This document shows, one piece after another, positions 6,542-15,792 of a DNA stretch of 29,604 nucleotides. Made by a program: the position numbers and the translations under genes. The first letter of the stretch is position 1; the number at the start of each line of letters is the position of its first letter. The notes beneath the pieces were generated by a model. That model was not told the origin of the DNA. It worked only from the letters and a program-made list of their open reading frames with translations, and made no database searches. The stretch is from UM-FILTER-38-24 sp041663205 (GTDB lineage Bacteria > Patescibacteriota > Gracilibacteria > UBA1369 > LOWO2-01-FULL-3): assembly GCA_041663205.1 (NCBI GenBank), contig JBAZQZ010000012.1, forward strand, positions 1 through 29,604. The letters are read 5' to 3'.

Positions 6542-7576
6542 AACCATATTCCTTTTTTCTCAATTACGGCGAAAGATAATTTTGATTTTGGCTTTAAACT
6601 CGGACAAAAGCTTAGTTTGCAAATAAAGAAAAGGATTCGGGACAATAAAAAACTATACAAGAAAGAGCGGATGAAAAATTTTTCTGAGCTTGTGAAAACC
6701 GCGCAGAAATTTTTGCCGGATATTTCGAAAGATTATCCGCATCTTTTGGCTGAGTTGCGCGGAATGAGTGAGGGAGCTCGTGTTGATTTCGACGAGCTTT
6801 TGGTTTTGATGTGCGAGGAGGAACTTTTGGATTTCAGAATTCCACATTGTACAAATGTTGCGATTCAAACAAAAAACGGAGCTGTTTTGGGGCATAACGA
6901 AGATTGGTCGAAGGCATATAAAAACAACGGGCTTTATTTGGTAAAGGGGGAAATCGGCGGAGGAAAGGGGGAAATCGGGCGACGAAAATTTCTTGCGCTG
7001 AGTTATGTCGGCAGTTTGGCGGGGACAAGTTGCGGAATGAACGAGAGTTTTTGTTATACGGCGAATTCGATTGATTGTCGCCGTTTTCGCTATGGTGTGC
7101 CGGTGAAATTTCAGCTTCGTGCGTTTTTGGATGTGGAAAATGAAAAGGATGTCGAGAGGGTTGATTTGAAAGACAGCAGTATTGCGAGCAATAATATTTA
7201 CGTTTGGAGGAATTCAAAAATTTTGGATATCGAAGACTATTTCGGGCACGAAGAAAAATTTTACGGCGATAAATTTTTGATTCATACGAATCATCCGATA
7301 TTGAAAAAAGACCGTACAAAAGCGAATACCAAGGCTGAATCAGTGCGACGATATGAGAGGGCGAAAGAAATTTTGACGGGGAAAAATAAATATGACGTGA
7401 AAACTTTGAAAGAAATTTTGTCCGAACATAAGACCGGGATTTGCGCTCATTTAAACAAACTTCACTGTGATTACGGGATTACTATTGCGTCTGTGATCAT
7501 GAATCCGAAAGAAAAAAGCATGGAGGTTGCGTGGGCGAATCCTTGCAAAAATAGCTATAAAAAATATAAACTTTGA
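6539..7576 (+). CDS. C45-family acyltransferase/peptidase-like Ntn-hydrolase
   Basis: 345 residues. The core resembles the acyl-CoA:6-aminopenicillanate acyltransferase (peptidase C45) family, whose members cleave or transfer amide-linked acyl groups with an N-terminal-nucleophile fold. Key features are the predicted nucleophile Cys104 in IPHCTNVAIQ, followed by LGHNEDW (117-123). The segment YVGSLAGTSCGMNESFCYTA matches the family's Gly-Met-Asn-Glu segment. In known enzymes the nucleophile is exposed by autocleavage just before Cys; residues 1-103 would be the removed part. No signal peptide is seen, so it is probably cytoplasmic. The substrate is unknown. It is followed 4 bases later by the methyltransferase-like gene, so the two are probably co-transcribed. 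Its insertion between tRNA-Ala and tRNA-Ile is unusual for a metabolic gene. Confidence 0.75.
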   Translation: MNHIPFFSITAKDNFDFGFKLGQKLSLQIKKRIRDNKKLYKKERMKNFSELVKTAQKFLPDISKDYPHLLAELRGMSEGARVDFDELLVLMCEEELLDFRIPHCTNVAIQTKNGAVLGHNEDWSKAYKNNGLYLVKGEIGGGKGEIGRRKFLALSYVGSLAGTSCGMNESFCYTANSIDCRRFRYGVPVKFQLRAFLDVENEKDVERVDLKDSSIASNNIYVWRNSKILDIEDYFGHEEKFYGDKFLIHTNHPILKKDRTKANTKAESVRRYERAKEILTGKNKYDVKTLKEILSEHKTGICAHLNKLHCDYGITIASVIMNPKEKSMEVAWANPCKNSYKKYKL

Positions 7577-7579
7577 TTC

Positions 7580-8134
7580 ATGTTTGAAATTTTGTTTACA
7601 GTTTTTTTGGTTTTGGCCGTGTTTTTTGTCTCGAATATTTGGCTTAAATTGGCGTTTTTTTTGATTTGGGCGGTTTTGGTTTCGCCCGGGATGTATGCGA
7701 TGATTTTTGGTGCGCCCTATGTGCGAACATTAAAAAGAAAAGATAATGCGGTTTTTGAACTTGGAAAATTTGAGAAAGGGGATAGGGTAGTGGATATCGG
7801 GTGCGGGGATGGTGTTTTTATCAATCGTATCGCGGAAAAAGGTGTTTCTTCCGCGGTCGGGTATGAGCTTTCCATTCCGACGTTTTTGTTTGCAAAGTTA
7901 TTGACGTTTTTTCGCGGAGGGAAGGCAAAAATCGTTTATGGAAATTTTTGGCGACAGGATCTTTCAAAATTTAATAAAATTTTTTGTTTTCTTTTTGACG
8001 CTCCGATGGCGAAGTTTGAGCGCGAGGTTTGGCCGAAGCTGAAAAAAGGCACTATCGTTATTTCAAATGAATTCAAAATGCCGAACATACGCCCAAAGAA
8101 AGTTTTGGATAGAGTTTATTTGTACGAGAAGTGA
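7580..8134 (+). CDS. Membrane-anchored SAM-dependent methyltransferase-like protein
   Basis: 184 residues. Two hydrophobic helices lie at the N-terminus (about 3-19 and 22-40), followed by a short class I methyltransferase-like Rossmann domain. Motif I is VVDIGCGDGVF (70-80), the SAM-binding glycine loop, preceded by FEKGDR. An acidic residue ends strand 2 (VGYELS), and a motif IV-like FLFDAPMAKF follows. The domain is shorter than typical, like the ATPSCKMT/FAM173-type lysine methyltransferases, which also carry an N-terminal membrane segment; that comparison is tentative. It starts 4 bases after the C45-type gene, with no SD. It is the last protein gene before tRNA-Ile. Confidence 0.7.
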   Translation: MFEILFTVFLVLAVFFVSNIWLKLAFFLIWAVLVSPGMYAMIFGAPYVRTLKRKDNAVFELGKFEKGDRVVDIGCGDGVFINRIAEKGVSSAVGYELSIPTFLFAKLLTFFRGGKAKIVYGNFWRQDLSKFNKIFCFLFDAPMAKFEREVWPKLKKGTIVISNEFKMPNIRPKKVLDRVYLYEK

Positions 8135-8141
8135 AATTTAA

Positions 8142-8170
8142 TTGACTAAAATTTGAGTTTAAAGTAAGTT
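8142..8170 (+). promoter_or_regulatory. Possible promoter of tRNA-Ile
   Basis: TTGACT (8142-8147), 17 nt, TAAGTT (8165-8170), about 16 nt before the tRNA. The -35 is good and the -10 weak. Confidence 0.4.
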
Positions 8171-8186
8171 TTATTCTGCGATTTTT

Positions 8187-8263
8187 GGGCGATTAGCTCA
8201 GCTGGTTAGAGCGCTACACTGATAATGTAGAGGTCAGAAGTTCAAGTCTTCTATCGCCCACCA
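8187..8263 (+). tRNA. tRNA-Ile (anticodon GAU)
   Basis: Acceptor GGGCGAT/ATCGCCC, D-arm TAGCTCAGCTGGTTAGAGC, anticodon stem CTACA/TGTAG with loop CTGATAA (anticodon GAT), T-arm with TTCAAGT, discriminator A and encoded CCA. Together with tRNA-Ala this is the usual pair found between 16S and 23S. Confidence 0.97.
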
Positions 8264-8284
8264 TTGTATTTTAACTCATTTCCT

Positions 8285-8521
8285 ATGGATCGTATTCTTG
8301 TAGTTTTGATCGGGTGTCCCGCAGCGTTTTTAATCCTTTATTTCAGAAGGGCGATTCGTGAATTTATAGGCAATGTGGATTTCGCGGAAAAGTATCTTGG
8401 GGCCGGTGGAACAAATACTTTTGTTGTTTTATTGGGCATTTTGACATTTATCTTATCGTTGATGTATGGCTTCGGGACGCTACAATCGCTCATGATTGGT
8501 TCGTTTGGAAGATTTTTCTAA
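8285..8521 (+). CDS. Small two-helix membrane protein
   Basis: 78 residues from the ATG at 8285. Helix 1 (about 3-19, ILVVLIGCPAAFLILYF) is followed by a basic/charged loop RRAIREFIGNVDFAEKYLG and helix 2 (about 48-66, NTFVVLLGILTFILSLMYGF). The open frame continues upstream to a TTG at 8264, directly after the tRNA CCA, but the ATG is more plausible. No family is recognised. The gene lies alone between tRNA-Ile and the 23S promoter and may be read through from the tRNA. The coherent hydrophobic pattern supports it being real; the small size keeps confidence moderate. Confidence 0.6.
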   Translation: MDRILVVLIGCPAAFLILYFRRAIREFIGNVDFAEKYLGAGGTNTFVVLLGILTFILSLMYGFGTLQSLMIGSFGRFF

Positions 8522-8528
8522 AAAAGTG

Positions 8529-8557
8529 TTGACTTTGAGTTACGACATCCATATAAT
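8529..8557 (+). promoter_or_regulatory. Strong promoter upstream of 23S
   Basis: TTGACT (8529-8534), exactly 17 nt, TATAAT (8552-8557). It is the best consensus promoter in this interval and shows that 23S need not depend on the 16S promoters. Confidence 0.8.
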
Positions 8558-8563
8558 TGCTGG

Positions 8564-8697
8564 GCGTTTTGAGTTAGTTGAGTTAGATCTTTACCCTATT
8601 TCATGCGAAAAAACTACTGCTTGCCCTTAAGGTTAACAACATAAGTTTCTTCCAAAATTGTTAGCTTTAAGGGTGTGCAGAAGGCACACCTTTTTTT
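8564..8697 (+). ncRNA. Structured leader or small RNA ending in an intrinsic terminator
   Basis: Starts about 7 nt after the TATAAT. It contains a 16-bp stem, CCCTTAAGGTTAACAA (8624-8639) with TTGTTAGCTTTAAGGG (8658-8673), including two G-U pairs and an 18-nt loop. A terminator hairpin follows at once, GGTGTGC/GCACACC (8672-8690), with a 7-T tract. The stem and terminator share bases 8672-8673. It could be an independent ~134-nt RNA, or an attenuator controlling read-through into 23S. It does not match 6S, SRP or tmRNA consensus sequences known to me. Confidence 0.5.
8672..8697 (+). terminator. Intrinsic terminator between the 23S promoter and 23S
   Basis: 7-bp stem GGTGTGC/GCACACC, loop AGAAG, then TTTTTTT. 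About 170 nt upstream of 23S. Confidence 0.85.
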
Positions 8698-8868
8698 GTC
8701 CCTTAACAATCAGGTTTCAAATATATATCGAATATATTTCGAAAAACAATCAATAAGAATAATATCAAAGTAAGTTAGTAAGTTAGTAAGTTAGTAAGTA
8801 AGTTTGATCGTCAAAAATGTAATTTCTGATACCAATTACTAGTTAAAGTAATTGGATCTCTTGAATAA
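8698..8868 (+). other. 23S leader: boxA-like site, tandem repeat, processing stem
   Basis: A boxA-like GTCCCTTAACAAT follows the terminator (from 8698). AT-rich sequence comes next, then a tandem repeat of GTAAGTTA (three units from 8770, decaying to 8803). The 5' arm of the 23S processing stem is at 8831-8860, pairing with 11884-11912. No convincing second promoter is seen here. Confidence 0.6.
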
Positions 8869-11873
<3,005 letters not shown>

Positions 11874-11883
11874 TATACATTCA

Positions 11884-11912
11884 GAGATCCTTTACTTTGA
11901 CTAGTGATTGGT
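11884..11912 (+). other. 3' arm of the 23S processing stem
   Basis: Reverse-complementary to 8831-8860, with a small internal difference (TAATTGG against CCTTTA) and wobbles. It closes around the whole 23S precursor. Confidence 0.8.
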
Positions 11913-11995
11913 GTAAGAAATACTACGGTATAATTTGAGCCTGATTGGGGCATTTAAGCCCCGAAGGAGCATAAAGATATTTGAAATAAAAGGTA

Positions 11996-12117
11996 CTATC
12001 TTGGTAGTTTAAGATGTGGGGGTACACCTGTTCCCATCCCGAACACAGCAGTTAAGCCCACCTTCGCCGATGATACTATAGCTTGACTATGGGAAAGTAG
12101 GGCGCTGCCAAGATAGT
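11996..12117 (+). rRNA. rrf: 5S ribosomal RNA
   Basis: Helix I is CTATCTTGG/CCAAGATAG. Conserved internal sequences are CCCATCCCGAACACAG, GTTAAGCCC and TGGGAAAGTAGG. It is about 120 nt downstream of 23S; the spacer holds a small GGGGC/GCCCC hairpin (11947-11962). Exact ends are approximate. Confidence 0.95.
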
Positions 12118-12129
12118 GCTTTTTAATTT

Positions 12130-12158
12130 AAGAAAACCTTTTTTAAAAAGGTTTTCTT
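12130..12158 (+). terminator. Terminator after 5S (element copy B, hairpin 1)
   Basis: AAGAAAACC / GGTTTTCTT enclosing a T6A5 centre. It is a near copy of 721-748 and again lies between an RNA gene on plus and a protein gene arriving on minus. Confidence 0.8.
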
Positions 12159-12179
12159 TGCTTTCCAAAACCACAAGGA

Positions 12180-12219
12180 GTTTTTATCTTTGGGGCCCAC
12201 GAGACCCAAAGATAAAAAC
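12180..12219. repeat. Second hairpin of repeated intergenic element (copy B)
   Basis: 15-bp stem GTTTTTATCTTTGGG / CCCAAAGATAAAAAC, loop GCCCACGAGA. It differs from copy A by one compensated base pair and one loop base. Confidence 0.85.
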
Positions 12220-12225
12220 GAGGAC

Positions 12226-13020
12226 TTATTTTCCTTCTGTAACTGCGTTTGGAGTTCCGACTAGGTCTGGAGTCGCGGGTTTTTCGCGTTGGCGGTCGTA
12301 TTGGACGGCTGTGTTTGCCAAGTCTTTCAGTTTTGCGCTTCGGGAAAGGACCGGATTGTAGATGTTGTAGAAAAGTTCGATGATTTCCTGTGTTGAGAGT
12401 TGTTCCGCTTTCAGTCCGCATCCTTCAAGACCTGATTTGACCGTGTTTACGCGTTGCATCAGGTTTTTTTTCAAATTTTGAAATTCGCTGTGGCGTTGTT
12501 TGATGTCGGAATATGACTCTTTTTGTCCGAATAATCTGTTGAAAAAGGTTTGAAATCCTGAGACTCCGCCTTCCTCCATCGGCGTTCTTGCCGGATTGTA
12601 GGGGATTACGACATAAAATTCTTTTTCCATAATGTCCGCGTAATCCACCAATTTCTTGATGTACTGCGCGTATTCGTATGTTTGTTCCTGAAGAAGTTTG
12701 TTTTCCTGTTTTTCGCCGAGTTCTTTTACTTGGTCGATGTAATTGTCGATATCGAGTTTTTTTGAGCGCACAACTATTTGAATAGGGAATTCAAGTGAGT
12801 TCAAAAATGATTGATATCCGCTTATGATAGCGTTTTGTTCTTGTTCGGATTTTAGATTGAAATTGATGCTTGTTGTTTTCAAAATCGCTCTGACTCCTCC
12901 GTTTTTCAGGACAAGCACATTGTCGCGGATTTCTCCGATGCGGAGATTTGCTTGAGTGCTTGAGGCGGCGGCGTCTCTATTTTTTTGTCCCGGGGCTACT
13001 GTTTTTAGTGGATTGTTCAT
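12226..13020 (-). CDS. TraC/VirB4 N-terminal-domain-like protein of a type IV secretion-like system
   Basis: 264 residues. The region LRIGEIRDNVLVLKNGGVRAI, followed by INFNLKSEQEQNAIISGYQSFLNSLEFPIQIVV, matches the N-terminal domain of TraC/TrsE/VirB4-type conjugation proteins as seen in CPR genomes, where it is often a separate gene after PrgI. A helical stretch (residues ~100-140, Gln/Glu/Lys rich), YVVIPYNP and a long helical region precede a Pro-rich tail. The Walker motifs of the VirB4 ATPase are absent, so this is not the motor. It starts 10 bp after the PrgI-like gene with no SD, so the two form an operon. The operon stops here at the 5S terminator element, and no VirB4 ATPase gene follows. 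The role (pilus, DNA uptake or secretion) is inferred only from family association. Confidence 0.7.
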   Translation of the reverse strand: MNNPLKTVAPGQKNRDAAASSTQANLRIGEIRDNVLVLKNGGVRAILKTTSINFNLKSEQEQNAIISGYQSFLNSLEFPIQIVVRSKKLDIDNYIDQVKELGEKQENKLLQEQTYEYAQYIKKLVDYADIMEKEFYVVIPYNPARTPMEEGGVSGFQTFFNRLFGQKESYSDIKQRHSEFQNLKKNLMQRVNTVKSGLEGCGLKAEQLSTQEIIELFYNIYNPVLSRSAKLKDLANTAVQYDRQREKPATPDLVGTPNAVTEGK

Positions 13021-13030
13021 ATTTAAAAAA

Positions 13031-13525
13031 TTATTTTTGAGTTATTAACGAATTTAATCCTTCTTTTTTTTCTTCGGCGGAAAGTTCTTTGGTCTCTTCT
13101 TCCATTCCTCCGTGCGTATCAAGTACTTGCGAAAGTTCTTTCAATGATTCGATTTTTGCTCCCATTTTTTTTGCGATTTCTTTTTTCTTTTTTGCTTGAT
13201 ACGGAGTTTCAAAAGGTGAGATAAACGGGTATCCGCCGCCTTGAATCCAGATTCTTTTTCTCGGCAGAAAATTGAATTCGATGTATGCCATCAAAAATTT
13301 TGAAAATTCCAAATTGTGTATTTTTATAAACGCAAAAGCGATGGTGATTGTTGCGACCAAAACCATTGGTGGAAGCCAAATTGCCATGGAATAACTTTTC
13401 GCCAGGCCCATGTAAATTCCGTAGGTGATTCCTCCGCCGATTCCGAGAATGGCTAACTGGCGCAGTGTAAGCGGCCCGATGATTGTGTCTTCTCTTTGTA
13501 CGTCCTGTGGGACTTTGAATTGCAT
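13031..13525 (-). CDS. PrgI-family membrane protein
   Basis: 164 residues. The N-terminus MQFKVPQDVQREDTIIGPLT is the hallmark of the PrgI family (small membrane components of Gram-positive and CPR type IV secretion-like systems, VirB3-like in role). Two transmembrane helices follow (about 22-42 and 48-68), then the family's FLMAYIEFNFLPRKRIW and a charged cytoplasmic tail rich in Lys and Glu. It is first gene of a two-gene operon with the TraC-like gene. The start ATG at 13525 has AAAATAAAAAACAAAA before it and no SD. It is divergent from lepA, with a long inverted repeat in between. Confidence 0.8.
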   Translation of the reverse strand: MQFKVPQDVQREDTIIGPLTLRQLAILGIGGGITYGIYMGLAKSYSMAIWLPPMVLVATITIAFAFIKIHNLEFSKFLMAYIEFNFLPRKRIWIQGGGYPFISPFETPYQAKKKKEIAKKMGAKIESLKELSQVLDTHGGMEEETKELSAEEKKEGLNSLITQK

Positions 13526-13565
13526 TTTTGTTTTTTATTTTCATATAATTTTAGCATAAAAGTGG

Positions 13566-13664
13566 GGAAATTGCAAACCCTGGAAGCTGGGAAAGGGTGA
13601 AATATCCTTATGCGCTCTCAAGAATATTTCACCCTTTCCCAGTCAATTAAAGTTTGCAATTTCC
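13566..13664. repeat. Long nested inverted repeat between PrgI-like gene and lepA
   Basis: Outer arms GGAAATTGCAAAC (13566-13578) and GTTTGCAATTTCC (13652-13664). Inner arms CTGGGAAAGGGTGAAATAT (13587-13605) and its exact complement (13624-13642). Together they give 32 paired bases in a divergent intergenic region. It could be a transcript hairpin, a cruciform or a small non-autonomous element. Confidence 0.8.
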
Positions 13665-13767
13665 TTTTTGGGATTTTTAGCTTTTCGAGAATAAATTTCA
13701 TCAAAAATTTGATGTGATAAAAAAGTTATTTCTTTCCCTTCCTCTTGCAGGTATACTCTTTCCACTT

Positions 13768-15570
13768 ATGAATATACGAAATTTTTGTATTATTGCGCAT
13801 ATAGATCATGGAAAGTCCACGCTTGCGGACAGGTTTTTGGAGGTGACGAAAACTATCGAGATGCGGGATATGAAGCATGCGCAGATGCTGGATACGATGG
13901 AACTTGAGCAGGAGAGGGGGATTACCATCAAACTTCAGCCGGTTCGAATGGAATGGGAATACAAGGGCGAGAAATATATTTTGAATTTGATTGATACTCC
14001 GGGGCACGTGGATTTTTCGTATGAGGTTTCGCGGAGTTTGGCGGCTTGCGAAGGCGCGATTTTGGTTGTGGATGCGACGCAGGGGATTGAGGCACAGACG
14101 CTCGCGAATTGCTATATGGCGCTTGATCACGGGCTGGAGATTATTCCTGTTTTGAATAAAATTGATTTGCCGTCCGCGGACGTAGCGCTGAGGGCGCAGG
14201 AAATTGAGGATGTTTTGGGAATTTCAAAAGATGAAATTATTGCGGTTTCCGCGAAAGAGGGGACAAATGTGGGGTTGGTTTTGGATCGGGTTGTTGAGAA
14301 AGTCCCCGGGCCTAAGCCATTTAATGCAGGTGATGAATTCAAGGCTCTGATTTTTGATTCGGTTTATGATACTTACAAGGGGGTCGTGACGTATGTGCGG
14401 GTGAGGAGCGGTGAGGTGAAAAAAGGGGACAAAGTTTATTTTTTGAATACCAAGACGCAAATTGAAGTGCTTGAGATTGGCCATTTTAAGCCAAAATACA
14501 AGGCTTGTCAGATTTTGCGCGCGGGAGAGGTCGGGTATATTGTGACCGGTGTGCGAGGGGTGCGCGATGCGAGAGTCGGGGATAGTGTGTGGGGTCCGGG
14601 GACTACGGGAATGTCGCTTGAGCAGGCTGTGCCGCTTCCCGGGTATAACGTGGTTCGTCCGTTTGTTTTTGCTGGTGTTTTTTGTACTGAGACTGATGAT
14701 TATCCTATGCTTCGCGAGGCGCTTGATAGGCTTCAATTAAATGATAGTTCGCTTTCTTATGTGCCGGAACAGTCCGGAGCTCTTGGATACGGCTTCAGAT
14801 GTGGATTTTTGGGGTTGTTGCATATGGATATTGTGCAGGAAAGGCTTGAGCGGGAATACGATCTTGATTTGATCGTCACGGCGCCAAGTGTTTCGTATAT
14901 TGCGGTGACCGGAAAGGAAGAGAATTTTGTTTCTTCTCCGAGTGAATTGCCGGATCCGTCGCAGATAGATGGCATAAAAGAGCCGTGGGTGAAGGTTGAG
15001 ATTTTGACGCCAAAAGATTATGTCGGTGGCATTATGACGCTTTGTACAGAGAAAAGAGGTGAGTTTAAAAACATGCAGTATTTGAGTTTGGCGAGGGTTT
15101 TGGTGATTTTTGAATTGCCGTTGGCGTCTATTGTTGTAGATTTTTACGACAGCTTGAAGAGTATAACGAGCGGGTATGCTTCGATGAATTATGAACACTT
15201 GGATTATCGGCTTGGGAACTTGGTAAAACTTGATTTTCTTATTGCCGGGGAAAAGGTGGATGCGCTTTCTTTGATTGTGCATAGAAATGATGCTGAGAGG
15301 GTGGGGAGGGAGATGACAAAAAAATTGAAAGATTTGATTCCGCGCGAGCAATTCGTGATTCCGATTCAGGCGGCGATTGGCGGAAAAATCATTGCGCGTG
15401 AAAGTATCTCCGGATTCAGGAAAGATGTTACAGGGGGGCTTTACGGAGGCGATTACAGTCGAAAAAGAAAACTTCTTGAGAAGCAGAAAAAAGGTAAAAA
15501 ACGCATGAAGATGATGGGAAAGGTGAATCTTACGCAAGAAGCATTTTTGGCGGTTTTGAAGAAAAATTAG
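13768..15570 (+). CDS. lepA: Elongation factor 4 (LepA), ribosome back-translocase GTPase
   Basis: 600 residues from the family start MNIRNFCIIAHIDHGKST. An upstream in-frame GTG (13714) would add 18 residues with no counterpart in LepA and is rejected. The G domain has AHIDHGKST (G1), the effector-region RGITIKLQ, DTPGHVDF (G3), NKIDLP (G4) and SAKEG (G5). Domain II and the EF-G-like domains III and V follow (GALGYGFRCGFLGLLHMDI; SYEVSRSLA earlier). The LepA-specific C-terminal domain is present, with AIGGKIIARE and the basic FRKDVTGGLYGGDYSRKRKL...KGKKRMK tail. LepA binds ribosomes and remodels stalled elongation or assists 30S assembly. A TATACT at 13752-13757 would place transcription within a few bases of the ATG, so the mRNA may be nearly leaderless; no SD is visible. 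Confidence 0.97.
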   Translation: MNIRNFCIIAHIDHGKSTLADRFLEVTKTIEMRDMKHAQMLDTMELEQERGITIKLQPVRMEWEYKGEKYILNLIDTPGHVDFSYEVSRSLAACEGAILVVDATQGIEAQTLANCYMALDHGLEIIPVLNKIDLPSADVALRAQEIEDVLGISKDEIIAVSAKEGTNVGLVLDRVVEKVPGPKPFNAGDEFKALIFDSVYDTYKGVVTYVRVRSGEVKKGDKVYFLNTKTQIEVLEIGHFKPKYKACQILRAGEVGYIVTGVRGVRDARVGDSVWGPGTTGMSLEQAVPLPGYNVVRPFVFAGVFCTETDDYPMLREALDRLQLNDSSLSYVPEQSGALGYGFRCGFLGLLHMDIVQERLEREYDLDLIVTAPSVSYIAVTGKEENFVSSPSELPDPSQIDGIKEPWVKVEILTPKDYVGGIMTLCTEKRGEFKNMQYLSLARVLVIFELPLASIVVDFYDSLKSITSGYASMNYEHLDYRLGNLVKLDFLIAGEKVDALSLIVHRNDAERVGREMTKKLKDLIPREQFVIPIQAAIGGKIIARESISGFRKDVTGGLYGGDYSRKRKLLEKQKKGKKRMKMMGKVNLTQEAFLAVLKKN

Positions 15571-15584
15571 AGTAGAGATGATAG

Positions 15585-15679
15585 TTTCTGAAAAATATTA
15601 CTTTGCCCTCGCTTTCTTTTTCTAATGTCATTGTTTTTCTATGTTGAACAGAATCGTTCAAAGTAATATTTTTCAGAAA
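15585..15679. repeat. Long inverted repeat downstream of lepA
   Basis: Perfect 21-nt arms (15585-15605 and 15659-15679; the left arm begins TTTCTGAAAAATATT) separated by 53 nt. The loop contains TTGAAC/GTTCAA (15644-15661), which competes with the base of the right arm. It may act as a lepA terminator or be a small mobile remnant. Confidence 0.75.
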
Positions 15680-15741
15680 TCCTCATTGTTCCTCCTAATT
15701 AATTTTTTTTCAAAACCTTGAATTCAAGCTTCTGGCGCAAC

Positions 15742-15770
15742 TTGTGTGTTTGGTGAAAATATGTTATAAT
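15742..15770 (+). promoter_or_regulatory. Promoter of the 608-aa gene
   Basis: TTGTGT (15742-15747), 17 nt, TATAAT (15765-15770) with extended -10 (TGT before TATAAT). The predicted start is ~16 nt before the ATG. Confidence 0.75.
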
Positions 15771-15792
15771 TCACAGATTAACAAAAATAAAC

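Noticed and set aside
8564..8697. 6S or SRP RNA identity for the RNA ahead of 23S
   Set aside because: There is no 6S-type central bubble between long arms and no SRP tetraloop/asymmetric-loop consensus.
8770..8803. CRISPR-like repeats in the 23S leader
   Set aside because: The unit is 8 nt with no spacers and no cas genes nearby; it is a simple tandem repeat.
13714..13767. Upstream GTG start for lepA
   Set aside because: It adds 18 residues absent from LepA proteins; the family start MNIRNF is at 13768.
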